Below, piece after piece: positions 55,850 through 64,000 of a DNA stretch of 64,000 nucleotides; within the stretch, counting starts at the first letter, position 1; each line of letters starts with the position of its first letter. The DNA comes from Psychrobacter sp. APC 3281 (lineage in GTDB: Bacteria > Pseudomonadota > Gammaproteobacteria > Pseudomonadales > Moraxellaceae), in the NCBI RefSeq assembly GCF_030407815.1, contig NZ_JASDCS010000003.1, positions 248,001 to 312,000 on the forward strand. The letters run 5' to 3'. The notes beneath the pieces were generated by a model. It was not told the origin of the DNA. It saw nothing but the letters and a program-made list of their open reading frames with translations, and ran no database searches. The position numbers were made by a program, and so were the translations under genes.

Positions 55850-56488
55850 TTATGTTTCAGGTTTAGAAATAGCGCGCCATAAAATCACAAATAGCGCATC
55901 AAATTCTGCATTTAATGGCGTCTCTGTTTGGCGAATGGTATGCATTAAGCCAAGTCGACTAATAAATCCCATAAACACATCGAAGAGTATATGCAGTGGA
56001 ACGGTGTCGTTGAGCACCCCGCGATTTTGCCCATCTTCTAGTACCGCCAAAAACGCGCCAATTAGCTCTTTGTTTTCATAGATTGCGATATTACGTATGC
56101 GCGAGGCCGAGACTGAAGACAGCACCATCACCGCATCTGGGTGCGAGTCGACAAAATCAAAGCAGACCCACAGCGTCTTACGTAGACGATCTTGTACGCT
56201 ATCAATCCCTTGCAGATGATCCATAATACGAGCGGCTAATCTGCCAAGTACGATATCCATAATGGTATAAAACAGCGTTTGCTTGTCCCCGAAGTACTTG
56301 TAGAGCGTTTGCAAGGAAACGTTTGCAGACTTTGCAATCTGCGCCATCGTCACCTCATTCGCATCAAGTCCTGCAAAGACTTTACGAACGGCCTGTTCAA
56401 TTTTATCCAAAGTTGCGGGCCGCATATCGGATAGGGGCGCTAGAGATCGAGTTTGCGTAAAGCTATCTGACTGATTAAAGGTTTTCAT
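55850..56488 (-). CDS. TetR family regulator of the divergent fatty-acid operon
   Basis: The 212-aa protein has a TetR helix-turn-helix (VTMAQIAKSANVSLQTLYKYFGDKQTLFYTIMDIV, about residues 48-82), after an N-terminal extension of ~25 residues. It is divergent from the acyl-CoA dehydrogenase gene at 56866, with two GTAAT-N4-ATTAC sites between them. PsrA-like and FadR-like TetR repressors in other bacteria sense acyl-CoA and control beta-oxidation; the same job is inferred here. The ligand is unknown. Confidence 0.88.
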   Translation of the reverse strand: MKTFNQSDSFTQTRSLAPLSDMRPATLDKIEQAVRKVFAGLDANEVTMAQIAKSANVSLQTLYKYFGDKQTLFYTIMDIVLGRLAARIMDHLQGIDSVQDRLRKTLWVCFDFVDSHPDAVMVLSSVSASRIRNIAIYENKELIGAFLAVLEDGQNRGVLNDTVPLHILFDVFMGFISRLGLMHTIRQTETPLNAEFDALFVILWRAISKPET

Positions 56489-56865
56489 ATTTATCGCTTC
56501 TTAAAGTATTGGCTATTTGATACGTCCTACCAGTTAAATGATTTACTCGATAATTTAACGTAATTAAATTAACAAGTAATGTAGATTACCATTTTTATTT
56601 AATTGATTGCGAAGTAGTTTTTCGTAGCCTAGTATAAGACTAATATATTAATAAATACAAAGAATTTATCGCATATATATAACGGTAATATAAATTACCA
56701 CAATTTAAAAAAAGGCTTAGATATAGTCAGTTTAATATAATTTCGATATAAGGAAACCGAGTGCGAGTTATACATTAGTATGCTTAGCGAGGATGACGAT
56801 GTAGCGGATTTATATAGACTTGACTATATAGTTTTATTCACTCCACCTTCTCAAGGATAGACATC
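56489..56865. promoter_or_regulatory. Divergent operator region of the fatty-acid operon
   Basis: The spacer contains two matches to the palindrome GTAAT-N4-ATTAC: 56576-56589 (centre GTAG) and 56685-56698 (centre ATAA, extending to GGTAAT/ATTACC at 56684-56699). Their centres are 109 bp apart. A dispersed repeat copy follows at 56721-56830, so the operon leader contains that element. Confidence 0.75.
56721..56830 (+). repeat. Dispersed ~100-bp repeat, copy 2, with terminal inverted repeat
   Basis: The core 56731-56830 aligns with 44759-44859. This copy is bounded by 9-bp inverted repeats ATATAGTCA (56721-56729) and TGACTATAT (56821-56829). The element lies in the leader of the acyl-CoA dehydrogenase gene, 36 nt before the ATG. 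Terminal inverted repeats and small size are MITE-like, but no transposase or target-site duplication was seen. Confidence 0.65.
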
Positions 56866-58017
56866 ATGAGTATCGAAAAATTCACCCCAAACTGGATGAC
56901 TGAAGAACATCAGATGGTGTATGACAGCGCCTTAAAAATGTTTCAATCTTGGGAGCCAAAGGATGAGCAGTGGCGCAAAAACGGCATGATCGATCGCGAT
57001 GCATGGGAAGAAGCAGGCGAGATGGGGTTTCTGTGTGCGGCGATACCAGCTGAGTATGGCGGTGGCGGCGGCGATTTCGGTCATGAGGCCGCGCTTATCT
57101 ATGCACAGACTGAGGCCAATCAGTCAGGATTTGGCGGTATGGTGCATTCAGGTATTGTCGCGCCTTATATTTTAGCCCACGGTACTGAAGAACAAAAACA
57201 AGCGTGGCTACCAAAAATGGCAACAGGTGAATATATCGGCGCTATCGCCATGACCGAGCCTGGTACTGGCTCCGATCTACAAAACATCAAAACCTATGCA
57301 GTAAAAGACGGTGATGATTACATTATCAATGGCTCTAAGACTTTTATTACCAATGGTCAGCACGCCAATCTGATTTTATTAGCATGCAAAACAGATCGTG
57401 AACAAGGCGCGCAAGGTGTCTCACTTATCATCGTAGAAACGGACAACGTAGAAGGGTTTGAGCGTGGACGTAACCTAGATAAGCTTGGTCTGACCTCGCA
57501 GGATACCTCAGAGCTTTTCTTTAGCAATGTACGTGTACCGCAAACCAACCTGTTGGGCACGGTAGAAGGCATGGGCTTTATACAGATGATGCAGGAGTTG
57601 CCACGTGAGCGCCTCATCATTGCGCTATCAGGGGTCGGTTCGATGAAGCTGGCTATCAATCTAACACTAGATTATGTAAAGGGCCGTGAAGCCTTTGGCA
57701 AACCTATTTGGAAATTTCAAAATACCCGCTTCAAGATGGCAGAATGCTATGCCGATTATCTTGCTGCCAGCACCATGTGTGATGCGGCAGTCGATGCGAT
57801 GTTAGATGGCAAACTGTCTGTACCGCATGCCTCATTGATCAAATACTGGGTCACCGAAAAACAGTGCGAAGTCATCGATGAATGCGTGCAACTGTTTGGT
57901 GGCTATGGCTATATGACTGAGTATCCTATCGCCCGTTTATATGCTGATGCGCGCGTGCAAAAAATCTATGGTGGCACCAATGAGATTATGAAAGAGCTGG
58001 CTTCACGCTTTATGTAG
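56866..58017 (+). CDS. Acyl-CoA dehydrogenase, LCAD-type active site
   Basis: The 383-aa dehydrogenase oxidises acyl-CoA at C2-C3 with FAD. FAD and substrate motifs are GAIAMTEPGTGSDLQNIKT and GSKTFITNGQHANLI. The usual C-terminal catalytic Glu is missing: the site reads KIYGGTNEIMKEL. Instead E248 in MQELPRERL matches the catalytic Glu of mitochondrial long-chain acyl-CoA dehydrogenase, which has the same YGGTNEIMKEL sequence. LCAD-type enzymes accept long and branched acyl chains. It is the first gene of a rightward operon with thiolase, FadJ-like and racemase genes. Confidence 0.93.
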   Translation: MSIEKFTPNWMTEEHQMVYDSALKMFQSWEPKDEQWRKNGMIDRDAWEEAGEMGFLCAAIPAEYGGGGGDFGHEAALIYAQTEANQSGFGGMVHSGIVAPYILAHGTEEQKQAWLPKMATGEYIGAIAMTEPGTGSDLQNIKTYAVKDGDDYIINGSKTFITNGQHANLILLACKTDREQGAQGVSLIIVETDNVEGFERGRNLDKLGLTSQDTSELFFSNVRVPQTNLLGTVEGMGFIQMMQELPRERLIIALSGVGSMKLAINLTLDYVKGREAFGKPIWKFQNTRFKMAECYADYLAASTMCDAAVDAMLDGKLSVPHASLIKYWVTEKQCEVIDECVQLFGGYGYMTEYPIARLYADARVQKIYGGTNEIMKELASRFM

Positions 58018-58079
58018 ACGCTTATATTATAAGACTACAATAATTATTGTTTATTTAAAAAATAAAAAAAGGATTTTTT

Positions 58080-59288
58080 ATGACTGAGACCGCTTACATT
58101 TATGATGCTATCCGCACGCCACGCGGCAAAGGAAAAAAGGACGGCTCTTTGTATCAGGCGTCACCAATTTGGCTGACACGTACCTTATTAAAGGAGATGC
58201 AGCAGCGTCACAACTTGGATACCAGTTTGGTCGATGATGTGGTGCTTGGCTGCGTGACCCCAGTGGGCGAGCAAGGCTCTGATATTGCGCGTATCGCCGT
58301 CATTGATGCTGGTTGGGCACAAAGTGTGGCAGGTCTTACCTTGTCTCGTTTTTGTGCCTCTGGTCTAGAGTCTATTAATCTTGCGGCTGCCAAAATCATG
58401 TCAGGTATGGAAGACATGGTGGTGGCGGGCGGTGTTGAGTCAATGAGCCGTGTGCCGATGGGCTCTGATGGCGGTGCTTGGTACATGGATCCGCGCGTCA
58501 ATGAAGCGACGCATTTCGTACCGCAAGGGGTGGGCGCAGATACCATTGCAACGCTCAAAGGCTTTAGCCGTAGCGATGTCGATGCTTTTGCCACCGAATC
58601 ACATCGCCGCGCGGCGCAGGCTTGGGAGAACGGGTATTACGACAAATCTGTTGTCCCTGTCACCGATATCAACGGCATGATGCTATTGGATAAAGACGAA
58701 ACCATCCGTCCTAATACCAATGTCGAAACCTTAGCGGGTCTTAAACCTTCTTTTATTATGCCAGGTAAAATGGGCTTTGATAGTGTGATATTAGACCGAT
58801 ACACCACGATTGAAACCGTCAATCACGTGCATCATGCAGGCAACTCTTCAGGCATTGTTGATGGGGCAGCGATTTGTTTGGTTGGTAGTGCTGCTGCTGG
58901 TCAAAAAGCAGGTCTAAAACCACGCGCCAAAATTACAATGGCATCAGTCATTGGCTCAGAACCTGCCATCATGCTGACAGGTCCAACACCAGCTTGCCAA
59001 AAAGCCCTTGATAAAGCGGGCATGCAGGCCTCTGACATAGACCTATGGGAGATTAACGAAGCATTCGCTGCTGTCCCGATGAATACCGCTGATGATTTCG
59101 GACTCTCGCTTGATATCGTCAATGTTAATGGTGGTGCAATCTCCATGGGTCATCCGCTTGGCGCAACGGGCGCGATGCTGATGACGACGGTCCTCGATGA
59201 GCTAGAACGCCGTGATCTTAAAACTGCCATGATCACGCTATGCGTGGGCGGTGGCATGGGCATTGCGACCATCATTGAGCGTGTTTAA
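58080..59288 (+). CDS. Acetyl-CoA acetyltransferase / 3-ketoacyl-CoA thiolase (FadI/FadA type)
   Basis: Thiolase cleaves 3-ketoacyl-CoA with CoA in the last step of beta-oxidation. The 402-aa protein has nucleophile C92 in [16 protein letters not shown]358 in [18 protein letters not shown] and C388 in [15 protein letters not shown]. The order with the bifunctional hydratase/dehydrogenase that follows (70 bp gap) matches a beta-oxidation complex pair. Size and motifs suit a degradative thiolase. It starts 62 bp after the dehydrogenase gene. Confidence 0.93.
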   Translation: MTETAYIYDAIRTPRGKGKKDGSLYQASPIWLTRTLLKEMQQRHNLDTSLVDDVVLGCVTPVGEQGSDIARIAVIDAGWAQSVAGLTLSRFCASGLESINLAAAKIMSGMEDMVVAGGVESMSRVPMGSDGGAWYMDPRVNEATHFVPQGVGADTIATLKGFSRSDVDAFATESHRRAAQAWENGYYDKSVVPVTDINGMMLLDKDETIRPNTNVETLAGLKPSFIMPGKMGFDSVILDRYTTIETVNHVHHAGNSSGIVDGAAICLVGSAAAGQKAGLKPRAKITMASVIGSEPAIMLTGPTPACQKALDKAGMQASDIDLWEINEAFAAVPMNTADDFGLSLDIVNVNGGAISMGHPLGATGAMLMTTVLDELERRDLKTAMITLCVGGGMGIATIIERV

Positions 59289-59358
59289 CTTCTTTTTCAA
59301 ATAAAATGAAAACAAGTAGACAAAAAATAATAGATAAAGAATCATTTAAGGGATAAAA

Positions 59359-61560
59359 ATGATGACAAATAACCAGGTAGCTAACCAGACAGCAGATAGC
59401 GTAACAGCCATTAACGCACTAGAAAATTTCTCCGCCCAGCGTGATAACGATGGCATTGTCACCATTACAATTGAACAAAGCAAACGCAAAATGAATGTCA
59501 TCGGTGACGGTTTTACGGAGTCGTTCGCCACGATGGTCGATAGCGTTATCAATGATGACACAGCCATAGGCTTGATACTCACATCGGCCAAGGAAACCTT
59601 TGTGGTTGGCGCAGATATTGATCAATTGAACCAGATAAAGACAGCCGAGCAAGCATTTGCATTGACCGAAACGCTCAAAGGAAGTTTGCGTAAGCTTGAA
59701 ACTTCAGGAAAGCCTGTGGTCGCTGCGATGACAGGAACGGCGCTGGGCGGCGGTCTAGAATTGGCACTTGCCTGTCATTATCGCATTGCGATTGATACGC
59801 CAAAGACCAAGCTTGGTCTACCTGAAGTCAAATTGGGCTTGCTGCCGGGCGGCGGTGGTACGCAGCGTTTGCCGCGATTGGTCGGTATTCAAATGGCACT
59901 GGAGCTCATGACGCAAGGCAAAGAATTACGTGTCGCTGCGGCAAAAGAAATCGGTCTCATTGATGCGACAGCCACCGATCAAGCAGACATGCTGAAGCAG
60001 GCTAAAAACTGGATTCAAAATAATCCAAGCGTGCAGCAGCCATGGGATAAGAAAGGCTTTAAAATCCCTGGCGGTGATAGCAAGCATCCAAAGATAGTGC
60101 CTATATTCTCCGTCGCCCCAGCCATGGCCAACCAAAAGTCACACGGCAACTATCCAGCGATTACTCACATTATGTCTTGTGTGTTTGAGGGTTGCTTGGT
60201 AGATATCGATACAGGGCTTGAGATTGAGTCGCGTTATTTTGCCGCTTGTGTGCTGTCCCCTGAATCAAGAAACATGATCAACACCTTATGGACGCAGCTC
60301 AACAATATCAAAAAAGGTCAGTCTCGCCCTCAAGAGTTTGAACGCATAACCACTAAAAAAGTCGGTATCTTGGGCGCTGGCATGATGGGCGCTGGCATTG
60401 CCTATGTCACTGCCAAAGTAGGTATAGACGTTGTCTTATTGGACACAGATATTGCCAATGCTGAAAAAGGCAAAGCGTACTCTACCAATATTTTGGATAA
60501 AGCCATCAGCCGACAGCGTGCTACCGAAGAGAAAAAACAAGCGCTCTTAACACGTATTATACCAACTGTTTCTTATGATGATTTGGCTGATTGTGATCTC
60601 ATCATCGAAGCGGTATTTGAAAACCGAGAAATCAAAGCCAAATGTACCCAGCAGAGTGAGGCGGTGATTCCAAGCACGGCTATTTATGCGTCTAATACCT
60701 CAACGTTACCTATTACAGGACTGGCAAAAGCCAGCACTCGTCCACAACAATTCATCGGTCTGCATTTCTTCTCACCAGTAGATAAGATGCCGCTCGTTGA
60801 GATTATAGTAGGTGAGCGAACCGATGATGCAACGCTCGCCAAAGCGTTCGATTATGTGCTCCAAATAGGCAAGATACCTATCGTCGTCAATGACAGTCAT
60901 GGCTTTTATACCTCGCGAGTATTTGGTACTTATGTATCAGAGGGTATCGCGATGCTGGGTGAAGGTGTGCATCCGCGTAGTATCGAAGTCGCTGGACTGA
61001 AAACAGGGATGCCTATGCCGCCCTTAGCATTGCAAGATGAAGTGTCATTGAGTCTCGCATTACATGTCAGCGAGCAGCAGCAGGCGGATATGGCAGCCGA
61101 AGGCAAGTCTGTCACTGTGCGCCCTTCTTACGAGATACTAAAGACGCTGGTCAATGAGCATGGGCGCGAGGGCAAGAAAAATGGCAAAGGGTTCTATGAT
61201 TATCTAGGAGACGGTAACAAACATCTATGGCCTGAGCTTATTAACTTATATCCACCAAAGTCAGAGCAACCCTCACAGCAAGATTTAGTTGATCGCTTGA
61301 TGTTTATTCAAGCCAATGAATCTGCCAAGTGTTATGAAGAAAATGTCGTACGCTCGGTTGCCGATACCAATATAGGGTCTATCTTTGGTTGGGGGTTTGC
61401 ACCGCAGCATGGCGGTACTCTACAGTTTATCAATGCGATGGGCATGAACGAATTCATCAAACGTAGTCGCGAGCTGGCGGCAAAATACGGCGAACGTTTT
61501 GAGCCTGCTCAAATTTTGCTAGACATGGTAGCTAATGGCGAGGCGTTCTCTGATGACTGA
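59359..61560 (+). CDS. Bifunctional enoyl-CoA hydratase / 3-hydroxyacyl-CoA dehydrogenase (FadJ/FadB-like)
   Basis: The 733-aa protein carries an N-terminal enoyl-CoA hydratase with E134 ([15 protein letters not shown]) and E156 ([22 protein letters not shown]), then a 3-hydroxyacyl-CoA dehydrogenase with the NAD turn [18 protein letters not shown] (about 333-350), [15 protein letters not shown] and [19 protein letters not shown]. It is the size of FadJ/FadB. It is coupled to the next gene: the downstream ATG at 61553 lies inside its last codons. It forms, with the thiolase, the core of a beta-oxidation complex. Confidence 0.94.
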   Translation: MMTNNQVANQTADSVTAINALENFSAQRDNDGIVTITIEQSKRKMNVIGDGFTESFATMVDSVINDDTAIGLILTSAKETFVVGADIDQLNQIKTAEQAFALTETLKGSLRKLETSGKPVVAAMTGTALGGGLELALACHYRIAIDTPKTKLGLPEVKLGLLPGGGGTQRLPRLVGIQMALELMTQGKELRVAAAKEIGLIDATATDQADMLKQAKNWIQNNPSVQQPWDKKGFKIPGGDSKHPKIVPIFSVAPAMANQKSHGNYPAITHIMSCVFEGCLVDIDTGLEIESRYFAACVLSPESRNMINTLWTQLNNIKKGQSRPQEFERITTKKVGILGAGMMGAGIAYVTAKVGIDVVLLDTDIANAEKGKAYSTNILDKAISRQRATEEKKQALLTRIIPTVSYDDLADCDLIIEAVFENREIKAKCTQQSEAVIPSTAIYASNTSTLPITGLAKASTRPQQFIGLHFFSPVDKMPLVEIIVGERTDDATLAKAFDYVLQIGKIPIVVNDSHGFYTSRVFGTYVSEGIAMLGEGVHPRSIEVAGLKTGMPMPPLALQDEVSLSLALHVSEQQQADMAAEGKSVTVRPSYEILKTLVNEHGREGKKNGKGFYDYLGDGNKHLWPELINLYPPKSEQPSQQDLVDRLMFIQANESAKCYEENVVRSVADTNIGSIFGWGFAPQHGGTLQFINAMGMNEFIKRSRELAAKYGERFEPAQILLDMVANGEAFSDD

Positions 61561-62692
61561 TGCGCATGTATCAAATCATGATCAAATGGCGGACTGTCTG
61601 AAAGGGTTGCAAGTGTTAGATCTGACTCGTAACCTACCTGGGCCTTTTGCCACGCGTTTGCTTGCGGATTTGGGCGCTGACGTCCTTAAAATCGAGCCCA
61701 AACAAGGTGATCCTGCTCGGGTATTTGGTGAGCTCTTCGTAGCTCTAAACCACGGTAAGAAGACCGAAAAGCATGACTTTCATGATCCCAAAGCGATTGA
61801 AGCTATAAAAGCACATCTTAAAGAAGCTGATGTGATGCTGGATAGCTTTCGCCCAGGTGTCTTGGCAGAAATGGGGCTAGATTCTAAGACCCTGCATGCC
61901 ATCAATCCAAAGCTAGTAATAGTGTCAATCACTGGCTATGGCGTAGCAGGCAATTACACAAAAGAAGGTACTTATTTAGAAGATGCTGACTCAACAGGTG
62001 GTTCTGAAGTGAATCATGACTGGGCCAACAAAGCCGGTCATGATATTAATTTTATGGCTATGAGCGGTGTACTAGATCAGCTAAAAACAGCGCAGGGTGA
62101 GCAGGCTATGCCTAATATCCAGTTTGCGGATTTGGCAGGTGGTAGTGATACAGCAGTGATAGCACTGTTGGCTGCCGTATTTGCCGCGCAGCGTACGGGC
62201 AGGGGACGACACATTGCTATTAGCATGACGCACAGTTTGTACAATCATATGGTCATGCCAAAGGTCACAGGCAAACTGATTAATAGCCTTTCAGGAAATG
62301 GCTTAAACGACACTCTACTGCCGCATCATGACTTTTTAGGCGGTGCATTACCATGCTATCGATTGTACCAAACCGCTGATAAGCGGCATATGGCGGTTGG
62401 TTCCTTGGAGTTGAAATTTTGGCAAGGGCTATGTCAGGTATTGGAGCTACCGTCGCTTAAAGAAATACACTGGCAACTTGGTATTATGCCCAATAGACCT
62501 GAGAGTGAAGCTGCGACCAATACAATAGCGGAAAAATTTGCCAGTCAAACGCTTGAGCATTGGCAACGTATATTTGCAACAACGGATGTCTGTGTGACCC
62601 CCGTGCTAAGTTTGCAGGAAGCCAAAGCTCACCCTTTATTTGCACATCAAGATGAACATCATGCGACGTCAGGGTGGCAACAGGTGAATTAA
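61553..62692 (+). CDS. Alpha-methylacyl-CoA racemase (CaiB/BaiF class III family)
   Basis: AMACR interconverts 2R- and 2S-methylacyl-CoA, needed before beta-oxidation of methyl-branched chains. The 379-aa protein (ATG 61553, GAGG 9 nt upstream, overlapping the fadJ stop by 8 nt) has RNLPGPFATRLLADLGADVLKIEPK, SITGYG, the proton-transfer H163 with D164 in KAGHDINFMAMSGVL and D193 in FADLAGGSDTAV, in the arrangement of M. tuberculosis MCR. A formyl-CoA-transferase-type active Asp is not obvious. With an LCAD-type dehydrogenase in the same operon, a branched-chain substrate is likely. The alternative start at 61535 adds six residues. Confidence 0.9.
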   Translation: MTDAHVSNHDQMADCLKGLQVLDLTRNLPGPFATRLLADLGADVLKIEPKQGDPARVFGELFVALNHGKKTEKHDFHDPKAIEAIKAHLKEADVMLDSFRPGVLAEMGLDSKTLHAINPKLVIVSITGYGVAGNYTKEGTYLEDADSTGGSEVNHDWANKAGHDINFMAMSGVLDQLKTAQGEQAMPNIQFADLAGGSDTAVIALLAAVFAAQRTGRGRHIAISMTHSLYNHMVMPKVTGKLINSLSGNGLNDTLLPHHDFLGGALPCYRLYQTADKRHMAVGSLELKFWQGLCQVLELPSLKEIHWQLGIMPNRPESEAATNTIAEKFASQTLEHWQRIFATTDVCVTPVLSLQEAKAHPLFAHQDEHHATSGWQQVN

Positions 62693-62974
62693 TAATTAGT
62701 ATGTAATAGCTCTAGAGAAAAGAGAAGAAGATATTGAGCCGCTGCTGGCTAGTATCTTTTCTTAGTCTTTATTATTCTAACTGTCTGTATAAACCAGAGT
62801 GATTGAACTTGTATATTTATAACTGTCTATCTAAAATTGCCTGAATAAGAGACAATACGCCCATAAATCCTAAAGTTTTATAGTAATTAAAAATAGTAGC
62901 ACGTTCAAAGGCTCTTAGAGATTGAGCAACACAGACATTTAATAAATTCAACTTAAGTAAAAAGGCAGTTCTGA

Positions 62975-63679
62975 ATGACCAAACATAACCCGTATAATTT
63001 TTTACCTTTGCAGCCAACAGGTAGAAACGAGACCAATACTGCTAATACCTATGCTCCTGAAGATATGATTAAAATATACGAGCAGCAGTTTCTCATTCAA
63101 GTGCCGGAAGAAACGCTGACCGAGTTTTTGCCAGCGTTAAAAGCATTTTATGATATCGATAACCACACCTTAGATGTCAGTGCCATTATTTTCGATGCAA
63201 TTGCAGACTCCGCTATCATTTATAATCACAAAATTAAAGTCGGCAACTATCAGATATTAGGTGAGTTGATAGAAGAGGCGATTGAATATGATGAAGACAA
63301 CAAAAGTGATGAAAGCGCTGAGAGTGAAGAGATTCAAGCCTATACATTAGAGTGCCAACGTACATTTTTCATCAATGATATAGAAATACCTTATCATTTC
63401 AATCTATTTATTTATGGCGATGGTTATTCTACTTTGACCAAAAAAGAAACCGTACTAGAAAAAATGTATTGGTTTGTCAGAGGTAGGTTTGAAGAGGATT
63501 TATTAGATGACGCTGAAGATAACGACAGCTTAGAATCTATTAATGCGCAATTGGCCAGTTTAGGTATTCGTGAAATGGATCTGACGACTGTAGATGAAAT
63601 AATCAGCTATGTAGAAGGCAGCATCATTGACGACCCAATGGTAGACGAGCTTAACAAACTGTTGGATGATGCTGAATAG
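62975..63679 (+). CDS. Acidic protein of unknown function (234 aa)
   Basis: AAAGG lies 9 nt before the ATG. The soluble protein is strongly acidic, particularly at residues 100-120 (YDEDNKSDESAESEEIQ) and the C-terminus (DPMVDELNKLLDDAE), and has no signal or membrane segment. Central sequences (QAYTLECQRTFFINDIEIPYHFNLFIYGDGYSTL) look beta-stranded. I recognise no family or motif. It stands alone between the fatty-acid operon and the right edge, with its own terminator. Confidence 0.7.
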   Translation: MTKHNPYNFLPLQPTGRNETNTANTYAPEDMIKIYEQQFLIQVPEETLTEFLPALKAFYDIDNHTLDVSAIIFDAIADSAIIYNHKIKVGNYQILGELIEEAIEYDEDNKSDESAESEEIQAYTLECQRTFFINDIEIPYHFNLFIYGDGYSTLTKKETVLEKMYWFVRGRFEEDLLDDAEDNDSLESINAQLASLGIREMDLTTVDEIISYVEGSIIDDPMVDELNKLLDDAE

Positions 63680-64000
63680 TGTGGAAGATAAGTTAGTAGA
63701 GTAATCAGCAAAAGAACAGATTTGAAAATTATATAGCTGAAAAACTAGAAAAAAGCCTCACTGCTCGTATGATGAATGGTGAGGCTTTTTAAATTCCTAA
63801 CCTCATAAACAAGTTCTTTCGACATCATCCAAAATTACATGACGCGATACATTTCTAGGTTTTTACCCATCTCCCCTCAAAGGGTCAGTCGATTTCCTAT
63901 ATAATGTGAGCTATTTCATCATTATTGATTCATTCAATTCAGGCTTTTTTTCTTAGTAAAAAAAGCTTCTTATCAGGTAAAACGGTGCTTTATGTTCAAC
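63680..64000. other. Right-edge intergenic region
   Basis: It contains the terminator of the preceding gene (63750-63790), a TATAAT hexamer (63900-63905) with only a weak -35, and an A/T hairpin gctttttttcttagtaaaaaaagc (63943-63966). The final ATG TTC AAC at 63992 could open the next gene but only three codons are visible. Confidence 0.45.
63750..63790 (+). terminator. Terminator behind the acidic unknown gene
   Basis: A 12-bp stem (aaaaagcctcac / gtgaggcttttt) with a 17-nt loop and terminal T-run, about 70 nt beyond the stop codon. Confidence 0.85.

Noticed and set aside
62817..63017. 66-codon minus-strand frame
   Set aside because: Lies in the leader of the gene at 62975 with no start signal or motif.
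63992..64000. Start of a further gene (ATG TTC AAC)
   Set aside because: Only three codons are visible and no good Shine-Dalgarno precedes them.
1..64000. Mobile elements, CRISPR arrays, phage genes, toxin-antitoxin pairs
   Set aside because: No transposase, integrase, regularly spaced repeats, phage structural genes or small adjacent toxin-antitoxin frames were seen; the ~100-bp repeat has no transposase.

Overview
The window is a typical chromosomal stretch of a gammaproteobacterium. Gene content, moderate GC with AT-rich spacers, and protein features (E. coli-like GreA, CarAB, ClpB and RF2, an RNase HI/DnaQ fusion, a FimL-like protein, many CoA-metabolism genes) point to Moraxellaceae, most likely Psychrobacter. 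This assignment comes from reading the proteins and not from a database search. No rRNA, tRNA, CRISPR array, prophage or transposase gene was seen.

Regions. 1-7190, minus strand: the start of a secreted repeat-domain protein, then greA, carB and carA. 7191-15071, plus strand: a gamma-carbonic anhydrase-like protein, a HAD phosphatase, prfB with its programmed +1 frameshift, ppnP, a type IB topoisomerase, an acyl-CoA synthetase plus SDR pair, and an L,D-transpeptidase. 15380-25087: clpB behind a sigma32-like promoter, a PQQ-type sugar dehydrogenase lipoprotein, and three tandem BCCT transporters joined by two near-identical spacers. 25231-34484, minus strand: a Kazal-like lipoprotein, a DUF3144-like protein, metK, nth, a soluble RnfB-like ferredoxin, nudC, a FimL-like protein and the RNase HI-DnaQ fusion. 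34836-45320: small envelope proteins, a Tat-signal LD-carboxypeptidase, a GlxA-type regulator divergent from an acyl-CoA dehydrogenase/MDR/SDR/SDR cluster, a CoA-ester lyase and arfB. 45473-50592, minus strand: a GDSL autotransporter esterase and two MFS exporters. 51329-64000: unknown genes, a YqiA-like esterase, a TetR/acuI pair, and a TetR-controlled fatty-acid operon (LCAD-type dehydrogenase, thiolase, FadJ-type enzyme, alpha-methylacyl-CoA racemase).

How the genes fit together. Three separate clusters handle CoA thioesters: 11807-14380, 39096-44721 and 56866-62692. The last combines an LCAD-type active site with a racemase, which suggests methyl-branched acyl chains. The acuI gene (acrylyl-CoA reductase) with its TetR gene, and the BCCT transporters, would suit an organism that meets betaines or DMSP, but the two loci are about 28 kb apart and no DMSP lyase is present.

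The best candidates for new biology are regulatory. They are three copies of a TAGAC-N5-GTCTA operator around tetR-acuI with an apparently leaderless tetR; paired GTAAT-N4-ATTAC operators before the fatty-acid operon; a palindrome overlapping the promoter of an MFS gene; hairpin leaders before greA, metK, the gamma-carbonic anhydrase-like gene and an unknown gene at 55066; and a roughly 100-bp dispersed repeat present twice (44759 and 56731). I did not find a convincing novel multi-gene system such as a defence or secretion island.
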